NCBI GenBank assembly: GCA_943787265.1 | Contig: CALSLT010000037.1 | Coordinates: 1-64,000, forward strand | Source: an uncultured Planctomycetaceae bacterium | GTDB lineage: Bacteria > Planctomycetota > Planctomycetia > Planctomycetales > Planctomycetaceae | DNA: 64,000 nucleotides | Direction: 5' to 3' | In this document: one piece after another, positions 17,787-26,400 of the stretch | How positions within the stretch are numbered: the stretch's first letter is position 1 | Layout: each line of letters opens with the position of its first letter | Position numbers and translations under genes: made by a program | The notes under the pieces: generated by a model | The model's input: the letters and a program-made list of their open reading frames with translations, nothing else | Database searches by the model: none | What the model was told of the DNA's origin: nothing

Positions 17787-19268
17787 ATGACCACACGACT
17801 TGCCTTGTCCAACCTTGTCTGGCTGACCGGCGTGCTGTTTCTGACGGCGATATCGCCAGTTTCAGCCGCCGACGAAGCGAAGCAAGAGGAACCCAGTCTG
17901 AAGCGACCGGCCACCCATACGGTTAAGGCTGAACCGCTTCTGATTGAACTGAATTTGACCGGAACTTTTGAAAGCGAGCACGCTGCCGAAATTTCATTGC
18001 GGCCGAAAGCGTGGAGCAAGTTGGAAGTTAAATCGGCAGTCGGTCATGGCAGTGAGGTTAAGAAGGGTGACCAGTTGGTCGAGCTTGATCTTGATGATCT
18101 TCGACGCGCCGTGGTGTCGGCTGAGCAGAGTCTGACTGTCAGTAGGCTGAGTCTGGAAGAGGCGAAGGCTGGCCTTGCCGCGCAGCGTAAGACGACACCT
18201 CTGGCCATCAAGTCGGCCGAGCGGAACGTCAGGAACGCGAACGATGACCTTCAATACTTTCTTGCTGTGGACCGAGACCAGGCGATCAAGGGAGCTGAAA
18301 GGTCTCTCAGAAGTTCGCAGTTTGCGTTGGAATATGCGACGGAAGAACTCAATCAGTTGCGTCAGATGTACAAAGCCGACGATCTCACTGAAGAGACCGA
18401 GGAGATCATTCTGAAGCGTGCAGAACGTTCTGTCGAATCGGCGCAGTTCTCGCTTGAGTCCGTGAAGCTTCGAACGGCGAGAACACTCAAGACAACGATT
18501 CCGCGTCGCGAGGTTGATCTGACTGAATCGACGAAACGCGAGTCGTTGAATCTGGCCAAAACGGTGGCCACGTTGACTGCGGGCCTGACGAAGGCCGAGA
18601 TCGGATTTGAGAAACAGCGTCTTGAGTACGCTCAGGCGGAAGAGCGGCTCGGCGAATTGAAGGCCGATCTTAAGATGCTTACGGCGATAACCTCGCCGAT
18701 CGACGGCTTCGTTTATTACGGCCGAGTGAAGAGCGGCAATTGGAGCGGCCAGGGAACTCATGAAGCCGAATTGCAACGTGGCGGCACCGTTCCAGCAAAG
18801 AAAGTCTTCATGACGATTGTCTCGACGAAGGTCGTCCGCGTCCGGACGTCAGTCAGTGAAAAGGATTTGTTTCAAGTTCGGGCGGGAATCAAAGGGAAGG
18901 GGACACCAACGGCATTTCCAGAGGCGAATGTCGGTCTGAAAGTCAGCTCTGTCGGAAAGATCCCTTCTGCGCCGGGGAAGTTCGGCTGTGTGATCGATCT
19001 AGTTGGCGACATGAACAGTCCGGTTTCAGCCGGGATGAGCTGTGAGATTTCGCTGACAACTTATGATCAGCCGAAGGCATTGACCGTTCCGGTGGCGTCT
19101 GTGCAGACGGATGCGAGCAACGAAGAGTCTTACGTTTACGTCGTCGATGGAGACAGCCATGCCCGGCGAACGGTTTCGACAGGACGACGGCACGACGGCC
19201 GACTCGAAGTTGTGAAAGGGCTCCAGGCCGGGGATGAAGTGCTGTTGTCTAAGCCCGAGGGAGAGTGA
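17787..19268 (+). CDS. HlyD-family periplasmic adaptor protein
   Basis: A 493-residue membrane-fusion-type adaptor: signal peptide (to VSAADEA), barrel-sandwich half (AEISLRPKAWSKLEVKSAVG, GSEVKKGDQLVELDLDDLRR), a long coiled-coil hairpin at about residues 110-300, then TAITSPIDGFVYYGRVKSG closing the lipoyl-like domain and a beta-barrel (LTVPVASVQTDASNEESYVYV, GRLEVVKGLQAGDEVLLSKP). Such adaptors bridge an inner-membrane pump and an outer-membrane channel, but no ABC or RND pump gene follows. Instead the toroid protein starts 1 bp after the stop (TGA c ATG), so these two are coupled. The hairpin is longer than usual and contains several repeated RAERS-type heptads. Confidence 0.85.
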   Translation: MTTRLALSNLVWLTGVLFLTAISPVSAADEAKQEEPSLKRPATHTVKAEPLLIELNLTGTFESEHAAEISLRPKAWSKLEVKSAVGHGSEVKKGDQLVELDLDDLRRAVVSAEQSLTVSRLSLEEAKAGLAAQRKTTPLAIKSAERNVRNANDDLQYFLAVDRDQAIKGAERSLRSSQFALEYATEELNQLRQMYKADDLTEETEEIILKRAERSVESAQFSLESVKLRTARTLKTTIPRREVDLTESTKRESLNLAKTVATLTAGLTKAEIGFEKQRLEYAQAEERLGELKADLKMLTAITSPIDGFVYYGRVKSGNWSGQGTHEAELQRGGTVPAKKVFMTIVSTKVVRVRTSVSEKDLFQVRAGIKGKGTPTAFPEANVGLKVSSVGKIPSAPGKFGCVIDLVGDMNSPVSAGMSCEISLTTYDQPKALTVPVASVQTDASNEESYVYVVDGDSHARRTVSTGRRHDGRLEVVKGLQAGDEVLLSKPEGE

Positions 19269-19269
19269 C

Positions 19270-20454
19270 ATGCGAAGCCTTCTGTTCGCCGTTGTTCTCA
19301 CCGTCACGTGCGTTCGCCTGAGCTCGGCTGAAGACACATTGCCGGAGTCGACCAAACAGGATACGCGGACTCCACGTGTTGGTCCGATCGCCGCCGTGGA
19401 AGCAAAGGTTCTGGAAACTTCAATTCAGCGAGGGCTGGATTTTCTTGTCGGCTATCAGAATCCTGATGGTTCATGGGGGAACCCGACACGCACCAAGGGG
19501 CTTAACATTTACGCGCCTGTTCCCGGCGCTCATCATGCGTTTCGCACCGCCACGACGGCTATGTGCATTATGGCTCTGATCGAATCGGGCAGTGAGACGC
19601 CAGAGACGAAAAAGTCACTGGACCGAGCCGAACAATGGCTGTTGACCTACCTGCCCCGTTTGCGCCGAGCGACTCCGACGGCTATTTATAATATCTGGGG
19701 GCATGCCTATTCGATTCAGGCGTTGGTCAGAATGCATCGTCGCCACGATGACGAGGCAATGCGGGAAAGACTTGTCGAACTCATTGAGTCTCAATTCGAC
19801 TTACTCGATCGTTACGAATCCGTTGATGGCGGATGGGGCTACTACGACTTTCGACTCGGTACTAAGAAACCAGCAAGCAGTTCGATCAGCTTCGTAAATG
19901 CTACTGTTCTCGTTGCTTTTCACGACGCGAAAACGATCGGTGTCGAACCGCCGAAAAAGAATGTCGACAAAGCGATCGCAGCCTTAATTCGGCAGCGAAA
20001 ACCGGACTTTTCGTACTTGTATGGTGAGTACCTCAAAGATCGACCGATGCGAGGAATCAATCGTCCCGGTGGCAGCCTCGGCCGCTCACAGGCATGCAAT
20101 ATTGCATTGCGAGTCTGGGGCGACGAGAAGATCACAGACAAAGTACTCGATACGTGGTTGCATCGATTGTTCGCTCGCAACGGGTGGTTGAGCATTGGCC
20201 GTAAACGACCGATTCCGCATGAAGCGTGGTTTCAGGTCGCCGGATACTTTTACTACTACGGTCACTACTACGCAGCACTCTGCATTGAAGACCTTCCGGT
20301 TGAGCAACGCGGTCTTTTCCAAACGCACATGGCGCAGACGATAATTCCCAAGCAAGAGAAAGATGGATCGTGGTGGGACTATCCTCTGTACGACTATCAC
20401 CAACCGTACGGAACCGCTTTTGCCCTGCTGACGCTCGTCCGCTGTGTGGAGTGA
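19270..20454 (+). CDS. secreted alpha/alpha-toroid (prenyltransferase/squalene-oxidase repeat-like) protein
   Basis: A 394-residue protein with a signal peptide (MRSLLFAVVLTVTCVRLSSA). It contains repeats of the terpene-cyclase-like toroid: IQRGLDFLVGYQNPDGSWGN, RAEQWLLTYLPRL, GGWGYYDF, LIRQRKPDFSYLY, and IIPKQEKDGSWWDYPLYDYH near the end. The QNPDGSW and EKDGSWW blocks are the typical QW-like motifs. Cyclase acidic motifs (DxDD) are not seen, so it is more likely a binding or structural protein than a cyclase. It is coupled to the HlyD-like gene with a single-base gap. Exported by inference. Confidence 0.75.
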   Translation: MRSLLFAVVLTVTCVRLSSAEDTLPESTKQDTRTPRVGPIAAVEAKVLETSIQRGLDFLVGYQNPDGSWGNPTRTKGLNIYAPVPGAHHAFRTATTAMCIMALIESGSETPETKKSLDRAEQWLLTYLPRLRRATPTAIYNIWGHAYSIQALVRMHRRHDDEAMRERLVELIESQFDLLDRYESVDGGWGYYDFRLGTKKPASSSISFVNATVLVAFHDAKTIGVEPPKKNVDKAIAALIRQRKPDFSYLYGEYLKDRPMRGINRPGGSLGRSQACNIALRVWGDEKITDKVLDTWLHRLFARNGWLSIGRKRPIPHEAWFQVAGYFYYYGHYYAALCIEDLPVEQRGLFQTHMAQTIIPKQEKDGSWWDYPLYDYHQPYGTAFALLTLVRCVE

Positions 20455-20849
20455 TTTGTTGATACCTGCCTTGATCACATTCACGGACCGACGATTAGAC
20501 GAGTTTCTTTCGCATTCAGCTTCAGTGTGTTCGATTATGGCGGCACTCTGAAGATCTCGGCAGTGGTGTCGGTCCGTAGGAAATGGATGCAGGCAGTTCC
20601 GGATAGGCCATTGTTATGGCGTCTGTCCAAAAGTCGGGAAACGTCGATGTTGCGAAGAAAGCGTCCTGCTGGACACGCTCACCGTTGGTAATGGTTCATT
20701 GCTCCGAGTGTTTCGCTTTTGTTCTTACGCCCTAAGATTTACGGAAGGTCGGGAAGAGTTGTCACGAAACCGTTGGTGCTTCCGCGGTCACAGCTTCTAG
20801 AGAGACATCGAGAAGCTGTCTCTGTTTTTACGTTAAAGGCATGATCACT
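20455..20849. other. intergenic region with one hairpin
   Basis: No credible gene lies in these 395 bp. The only structure I see is the hairpin at 20790-20819, listed separately. The sulfatase promoter should be here. Confidence 0.4.
20790..20819 (+). terminator. hairpin with T-rich tail before the sulfatase gene
   Basis: Perfect 9-bp stem ACAGCTTCT / AGAAGCTGT with a 12-base loop, followed by CTCTGTTTTTA. It has the shape of an intrinsic terminator, but sits only about 30 bp upstream of the sulfatase start, so it could instead act as an attenuator or a leader structure of that mRNA. Confidence 0.4.
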
Positions 20850-22385
20850 ATGCGTTATCGATGGATTGTTATCTGGTTGTTGCTGCTGGCCCATGGGTCG
20901 CGATTGTCTGTTGCGGCCGAACGTCCAAACATTGTTTTTATCTTTACCGATGATCACGCATGTCAGTCGATCGGTGCGTACGGCTCGAAGATCAACAAGA
21001 CGCCGAACATCGACCGTATCGCCACTGAGGGGGCGGTGTTTCTTAATTCGTTTTGTGCGAACTCGATCTGTGGGCCGAGCCGAGCCTGTGTGCTGACCGG
21101 AAAACACAGTCACAAGAACGGGTTCTACTCGAATGGTCGAGGGCCGTTTGACGGTTCGCAGTTCACGTTTCCGCAGGTGCTGCAGAAGTCAGGCTATCAG
21201 ACGGCGATGATCGGGAAGTGGCATCTCAATTCGGACCCAACAGGATTCGATCATTGGGAAATCCTGCCGGGGCAGGGGGCGTACTACAATCCGCAGTTCA
21301 TTGGGAAAGATGGTCGGCGGCAGATTGAAGGTTACTGCACGACGATCACGACGGACCTCGCGTTAAATTGGCTGAAGAAACGTGATGACGAGAAACCGTT
21401 CCTGCTGATGTGTCAGCACAAGGCTCCTCACCGGACGTGGGCTCCCGAGTTGAAACATCTCAATCGGTACGAAGGCGTCGACATTCCGGAGCCGGCAACG
21501 CTCTTCGACGCGTGGGACAACCGCAGCGAGACACTCGCCGGCAATGCGATGTCGATCGACAAGCACTTTTACTACCACTACGACTTGAAGGTACATCTGC
21601 CGGTCCCGTTTGCCACTCAGCGTGAGCTGCGTTTGAAGGACAACGAGTATCGCCGGATGACGCCCGCGCAGAAGATGGTCTGGGATGCAGCGTACCTGCC
21701 TCGAAACCAGGCCTTCCTGGCGGATGCGCCGACTGGCAAAGATCTTGTTCGGTGGAAATACCAGCGGTACATCAAGAACTATCTTCGGTGCATCGACTCG
21801 GTGGATGAGAACGTGGGACGCGTCCTTGACTACCTCGATGTGAATGGCTTGAAGGAAAATACGATCGTGATTTACAGCTCAGATCAAGGTTTTTATCTGG
21901 GCGAGCATGGTTGGTACGACAAGCGATGGATGTTTGAAGAGTCTCTCAAGATGCCGTTCCTGGTCCGTTGGCCGGGGCATGTGAAGGCAGGTACACGGTC
22001 TGAGGAGCTGATTCAGAACATCGACTACGCGCCTACGTTTCTGGAAGTTGCTGGGCTGGATGTTCCAGCGGAAGTGCAGGGGACAAGCCTCGTGCCAGTG
22101 CTTGAGCAGCCAAGCACGGCGAAGTGGCGAGACTCGGTCTACTATCACTACTACGAGCATGGCGGCGAGCATCAGGTGCCTCGTCACGAGGGAGTTCGCA
22201 ACGACCAGTACAAACTCATCAACTTCTACTCGAATGACGGCTTCGATCTGTACGACTTGAAAGAGGACCCGTCTGAGATGGTCGATGTGTCGGAACAGGC
22301 CAGGTATTCGGACGTCCTCGCCTCAATGAAGGAAGAGCTGACGAGGCTGCGAAAACAGTACGACCTCCCTCCGCTGAAAAAGTAG
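20850..22385 (+). CDS. secreted type I sulfatase
   Basis: A 511-residue sulfatase of the alkaline-phosphatase fold. Signal peptide (MRYRWIVIWLLLLAHGSRLS), then RPNIVFIFTDDHACQSIGAY with the calcium-binding Asp pair, and the CGPSR motif at residues 74-78 (SICGPSRACVLTGKHSHKNG). The Cys is the one converted to formylglycine by a separate modifying enzyme. Further signatures are GKWHLNSDPTGFDHWEILPG and NTIVIYSSDQGFYLGEHGWY. The overall wording is closest to the N-acetylglucosamine-6-sulfatase/S1_11-type group, which desulfates host or algal glycans, but the substrate is an inference. I chose the ATG at 20850 because AAAGG lies 10 bases upstream; 20841 is also in frame. No modifying-enzyme gene is nearby. 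Confidence 0.92.
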   Translation: MRYRWIVIWLLLLAHGSRLSVAAERPNIVFIFTDDHACQSIGAYGSKINKTPNIDRIATEGAVFLNSFCANSICGPSRACVLTGKHSHKNGFYSNGRGPFDGSQFTFPQVLQKSGYQTAMIGKWHLNSDPTGFDHWEILPGQGAYYNPQFIGKDGRRQIEGYCTTITTDLALNWLKKRDDEKPFLLMCQHKAPHRTWAPELKHLNRYEGVDIPEPATLFDAWDNRSETLAGNAMSIDKHFYYHYDLKVHLPVPFATQRELRLKDNEYRRMTPAQKMVWDAAYLPRNQAFLADAPTGKDLVRWKYQRYIKNYLRCIDSVDENVGRVLDYLDVNGLKENTIVIYSSDQGFYLGEHGWYDKRWMFEESLKMPFLVRWPGHVKAGTRSEELIQNIDYAPTFLEVAGLDVPAEVQGTSLVPVLEQPSTAKWRDSVYYHYYEHGGEHQVPRHEGVRNDQYKLINFYSNDGFDLYDLKEDPSEMVDVSEQARYSDVLASMKEELTRLRKQYDLPPLKK

Positions 22386-22393
22386 AAGTATGA

Positions 22394-22475
22394 GTAGGTT
22401 ATGACAAGCGGAGCGCCGGCATAACTTTTTGTAACTAACCGATGTTATGCCGGCGCTCCACTTGTCATACCCTAC
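22394..22475. repeat. long near-perfect inverted repeat (hairpin) between sulfatase and ECF sigma genes
   Basis: Arms 22394-22425 and 22444-22475 are complementary over 32 bp with two mismatches; the core is AGCGCCGGCATAAC / GTTATGCCGGCGCT. The loop of 18 bases begins with five T. It starts 9 bp after the sulfatase stop, so it may end that transcript in either direction, or be a small MITE/REP-like element. I saw no second copy in the window. Confidence 0.75.
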
Positions 22476-22512
22476 GGATGCTCCGAGATATTGAGCCTTG
22501 AAAGACGCCGCT

Positions 22513-23076
22513 GTGCATGACGTCACGCAACTTCTTGACGCGATCGAAGGTGGGAATGCTCAAGCGTCGGAGCAGTTGCTGCCTCTGGTTTATGGCGAGC
22601 TGCGAAAGCTGGCGGCTCAACGTTTGGCGAAAGAACCGGTTGGGCAGACGCTTCAGGCGACGGCACTGGTTCATGATGCCTTCGTTCGGCTGGTCGACGC
22701 CGAACGGCAACAGAAGTGGAATTCGCGAGGTCACTTCTTTGGAGCGGCTGCCGAAGCCATGCGTCGCATTCTTGTCGAGAATGCTCGGCGGAAACGAAGT
22801 CTCAAACGCGGCGGCGATCTGGTTCGTCACGAATTGGACGAAGCTGAGATTGCATCGTCGAGGCTGAAGCATGACGTACTCGCCGTTGACGAAATCCTCG
22901 ATCGTCTTGCGGAATCTGACGAGCAGGCCGCCACGCTCGTCAAGCTGCGATACTTCACCGGGCTGTCGATGGCTGAAACAGCCGAAGCTCTTGGGATGTC
23001 CACTCGGTCAGCGGAGCGAACGTGGACGTGGGCAAGGGCCTGGATGTTTCGGGAAATGCAAGATGTTGAAAGTTGA
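22513..23076 (+). CDS. ECF-type RNA polymerase sigma factor (kinase-associated, PF07638-like)
   Basis: A 187-residue sigma factor. The opening HDVTQLLDAIEGGNAQASEQ and LLPLVYGELRKLAAQRLAKE, then GQTLQATALVHDAFVRLVDA, are the hallmark of the planctomycete ECF group found next to Ser/Thr kinases. Region 4 is at about residues 120-180 (DEQAATLVKLRYFTGLSMAE, TAEALGMSTRSAERTWTWAR). GTG at 22513 is preferred as start since family members begin with xDVTxLLxxI; a TTG at 22498 is in frame. The large kinase gene begins 402 bp downstream on the same strand, with a small minus-strand gene between. In planctomycetes such kinases are thought to control their partner sigma factor, replacing an anti-sigma protein. 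Confidence 0.88.
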   Translation: MHDVTQLLDAIEGGNAQASEQLLPLVYGELRKLAAQRLAKEPVGQTLQATALVHDAFVRLVDAERQQKWNSRGHFFGAAAEAMRRILVENARRKRSLKRGGDLVRHELDEAEIASSRLKHDVLAVDEILDRLAESDEQAATLVKLRYFTGLSMAETAEALGMSTRSAERTWTWARAWMFREMQDVES

Positions 23077-23080
23077 GTCT

Positions 23081-23377
23081 TCAGAACAATCTGTCGACAA
23101 CGACAAAGAGAATGAAGCTGATAAACAGCCCAATAATCAGTAGAAAAAATGCTAGCCAGAATAGTTGCTGAATCCAGAAACACATTTTCGCAGTGTCGTC
23201 CCGGATCTGAATCAGTAAGCCTAACTCTGTCGCTGGCATCTGAAACTTTTCCCAACAGTGTGGACAGCTCAGTTCTTTCCCGGATTGAATCGGGTCAAAA
23301 AGGACTTTCTTTGAGCAGTTGGGGCAGGGAAACCGGTCAATTTCAGTTGTTGGCAACCTGTTTGGCTCTTTAGTCAT
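23081..23377 (-). CDS. small zinc-ribbon membrane protein
   Basis: A 98-residue protein starting MTKEPNRLPTTEIDRFPCPN. A treble-clef-like zinc ribbon is formed by CPNC and CPHC at about residues 18-42 (FPCPNCSKKVLF, then LSCPHCWEKFQMP). One strongly hydrophobic segment follows at about 70-95 (QQLFWLAFFLLIIGLFISFI). The N-terminal ribbon would face the cytoplasm if the tail is the membrane anchor. The frame extends to 23449 but the ATG at 23377 opens directly before the ribbon. It lies on the strand opposite to the sigma factor and kinase genes, ending 4 bp from the sigma stop. Function unknown. Confidence 0.6.
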   Translation of the reverse strand: MTKEPNRLPTTEIDRFPCPNCSKKVLFDPIQSGKELSCPHCWEKFQMPATELGLLIQIRDDTAKMCFWIQQLFWLAFFLLIIGLFISFILFVVVDRLF

Positions 23378-23478
23378 TGAGATTTTTTCAGAAAAATCTG
23401 GCGGAATCTGAAGATGGTTTTCGCACTGCCTATTGAAACGCGAAATCACGAAACAGGCATGTGCGGAGTTATCCTGCT

Positions 23479-26400
23479 ATGAACGAACGAACAATCTTTC
23501 TCGAAGCTCTTGAAAAAGACAATCCGGAACAGCGAAGTGCATTTCTGGATGAGGTTTGCGGGGAAGACTCTGAACTTCGACAGCGTGTCGAGACGCTTCT
23601 TTCTGCTCACGATGATGCTGGGAGTTTTCTTGAAAAGACTCCGCAGGAAATTGATGCCGATTCAGTTTTCGGTGAAACGGTGGGGCAAACGCCCGATGGG
23701 GCGGAAGGATCGGCCACAAACGATTCCGCGAGTGACGAAGCATGGCAGAATCTGCTGACACCGACCGACGCAGCGGATCGCCTCGGAAATCTGGGACCGT
23801 ATGAAATCTGCGAGTTGGTCGGCCGCGGCGGGATGGGTGTCGTGCTGCGGGCTCATGAGCCGAAGCTCAGCCGGACGGTCGCCGTGAAGTTATTGGCACC
23901 GGAACTCGCATTGAATCCGATCGCGGTGCAGCGGTTCCTGCGTGAGGCACGAGCGGCAGCAGCTGTCTCGCACGACCATGTCGTGGCCATTCATTCGATC
24001 GACGACGAATCGCATCCGCCGCTGATCGTGATGGAGTTTATTCAGGGGCAGTCGCTTCAGCAGAAGATCGACAAAGTCGGAGCGCTAGACGTCAGGTCAA
24101 TTTTGCGGATCGGCATGCAGACGGCGGCGGGACTGTCCGCGGCTCATCGTCAAGGGTTGGTTCATCGAGACATCAAGCCAGCAAACATTCTGCTCGAAAA
24201 CGGTATCGAACGAGTCAAGCTGACCGACTTCGGCCTCGCGCGAGCAGTCGACGACATCAGTATGACTCGAACCGGGCAGATCACCGGCACGCCTCAATAC
24301 ATGTCTCCCGAGCAGGCTCAAGGACAGAGGGTCGATCATCGGACAGACCTGTTCAGTCTGGGCTGCGTGCTTTATGCGATGTGTACTGGCCGTGCGGCGT
24401 TTCGAGCGGACTCGGCCGTCGCCGTCATGCACCGTGTCGTTCACGACGTGCCGCGGCCGATTCGCGAAGTCAACGAAGACATCCCCGACTGGCTGTGCGA
24501 GATTGTCGAAAAGCTACTCGTCAAAGAAGCCGACGACCGATTTGATTCAGCGGAGGAAGTCGAGGATCTGCTCAGTCGACACCTTGCTCATTTGCAGCAG
24601 CCCGCCGCGATTCCTCAGCCCGCGCCGGTCGAACTTCTGGGCAATTCGGATCAGGGCGATACTGTGGTGTCTCCTCAGACGCAGCCGGTTCTTGCCGGTG
24701 CGATTCCACAGGGAAGTGTTCCGAGTTGGTTGCTCTGGAAAATTCCAGCCTGGTCGCCGCTCGTTCTGGTCTGTTTGCTGGCTGGCTTAAGATTGGTTAT
24801 CAAATTTGGCCCGCCGCAGTATGCCGAAGTTGCGGAAACGTCAAACATTCTGGTGATCCTCGTGGCGATCCCCATTGCTGTGGCCATGATCGTTCGCAAG
24901 CTGTCGACTGAACGTCGCGCTAAGACAACAGGAAGCAGCGGACAGGAGTCTCACTCTGGGTTCTGGTTCGTACTGTTTGCAGCGGTGCCCGTGGTGGCCG
25001 GCCTGGCAATGAAGTCACTGGCGGGCAATGGCCTGCCAGGGGTGATTGGCGCAATGGTGATCGCGATGCTCGCTGCTCTGTTTCTTGTAAAAAAAAGAAG
25101 AGATATGGGGCAGGAGCCGTCCTCGCCGAATGCGAAAACTGGTCAGTCCGCTGGAGTCTCCAGCGAATCGGACCCGGCAGTTCCCCAGTGGCTGCTTCGA
25201 CCGTTCCCCGTATGGTTAATGTTGGTTGTGTTTTGCACTCTCTGCGGAATCCAATTGCTCTCCGACTACGGTCCCGAATTGCCGCCCCGTCTCGGGGCTT
25301 TGACGTCGATTTTTAAATTCGGAGTGGCCCCGATGCTGATCGGTGCGATGTTTCTGAGTAAATGGCTGAGAGCCCGTGCTGGTGTGGCCGCTGAAAAAAA
25401 CGACGAGAGTTCGAAGCGGGCGGGAGTTTTTGCCGTGTGGGTCGGGGTTGCCATCGGGGTTACGGTTGTGGCTTCTGACGCGATGGGCATCGAGCAAAAG
25501 TCCGGACCGATAACGATTGCCGCGGCGATCGCGTGGGCTGTGTATTCTCTTCGATCGATGAGTAGCGGGCAGGCAACTGGTGCAGCCTCCGAGATTTCTC
25601 ACGATTCAGAAACTGAGGATGCGGACCGAGATCATCTCTCACGGTTCGTCGATGTTCCGGAAGAACTCGAACGTGATCTGCGAGGGGTTGGCCAGATCAT
25701 GACGCTGGCTTACATGGCTGTGATTGTCGCGCCGTTCGGCACTTACATCATTGCCGACCAGGTGACCGTTCCGTTCGTCGGATGGATCATTGGGTTCTTC
25801 GGTCTGATAGCAATCCTTGTTTTTCCCATCGGGATGAAAGCGGGCATCGAATTGAACTGGTTGTCGATCACCCGGCGACGTCCTGGAGCTGCCGTTCTGG
25901 TGGCAACTTCACTGGCGATTGTGCCGTGGAATCCTTTACTGCTGCTGTTGCTTCCGTGGACGATTCCGGCACTTCGCCGAGTGAGACGTCCCGACGTTTT
26001 GAATCTGATCGGCGTTACCGAAGACGATCCTCGTGTGACCAGCGTCTTTGGCACTGGACTCGGCTTGCTGAAGAATCGTGCTTTCCTGATCCTGATTGCG
26101 ATGATCGTTTTGACGATCACCCTTGAGAGCTGCCGCGTCACACACATCGTGAGTCGGACGCAAGGCTTGCTCGAAGGGACTGGGACTGTCAGCTTTAGCG
26201 GGCTGAAATCAGGCGGTTCCATACTTGGACCTGGCAACATGGCAGGAATGGCTGACGCCGTTGACGATCGTTTCGACATTCCGCTGAAAGTTGGCGACTA
26301 CGAGATCGTTTGTGTGAACAGCAAGTCCCTGATTGAGAGAGTTCCGCTGACGGTCGGGTCTGGCATGTGGAGGGAGCATCAGGTTGCTGACTGGGCGGAG

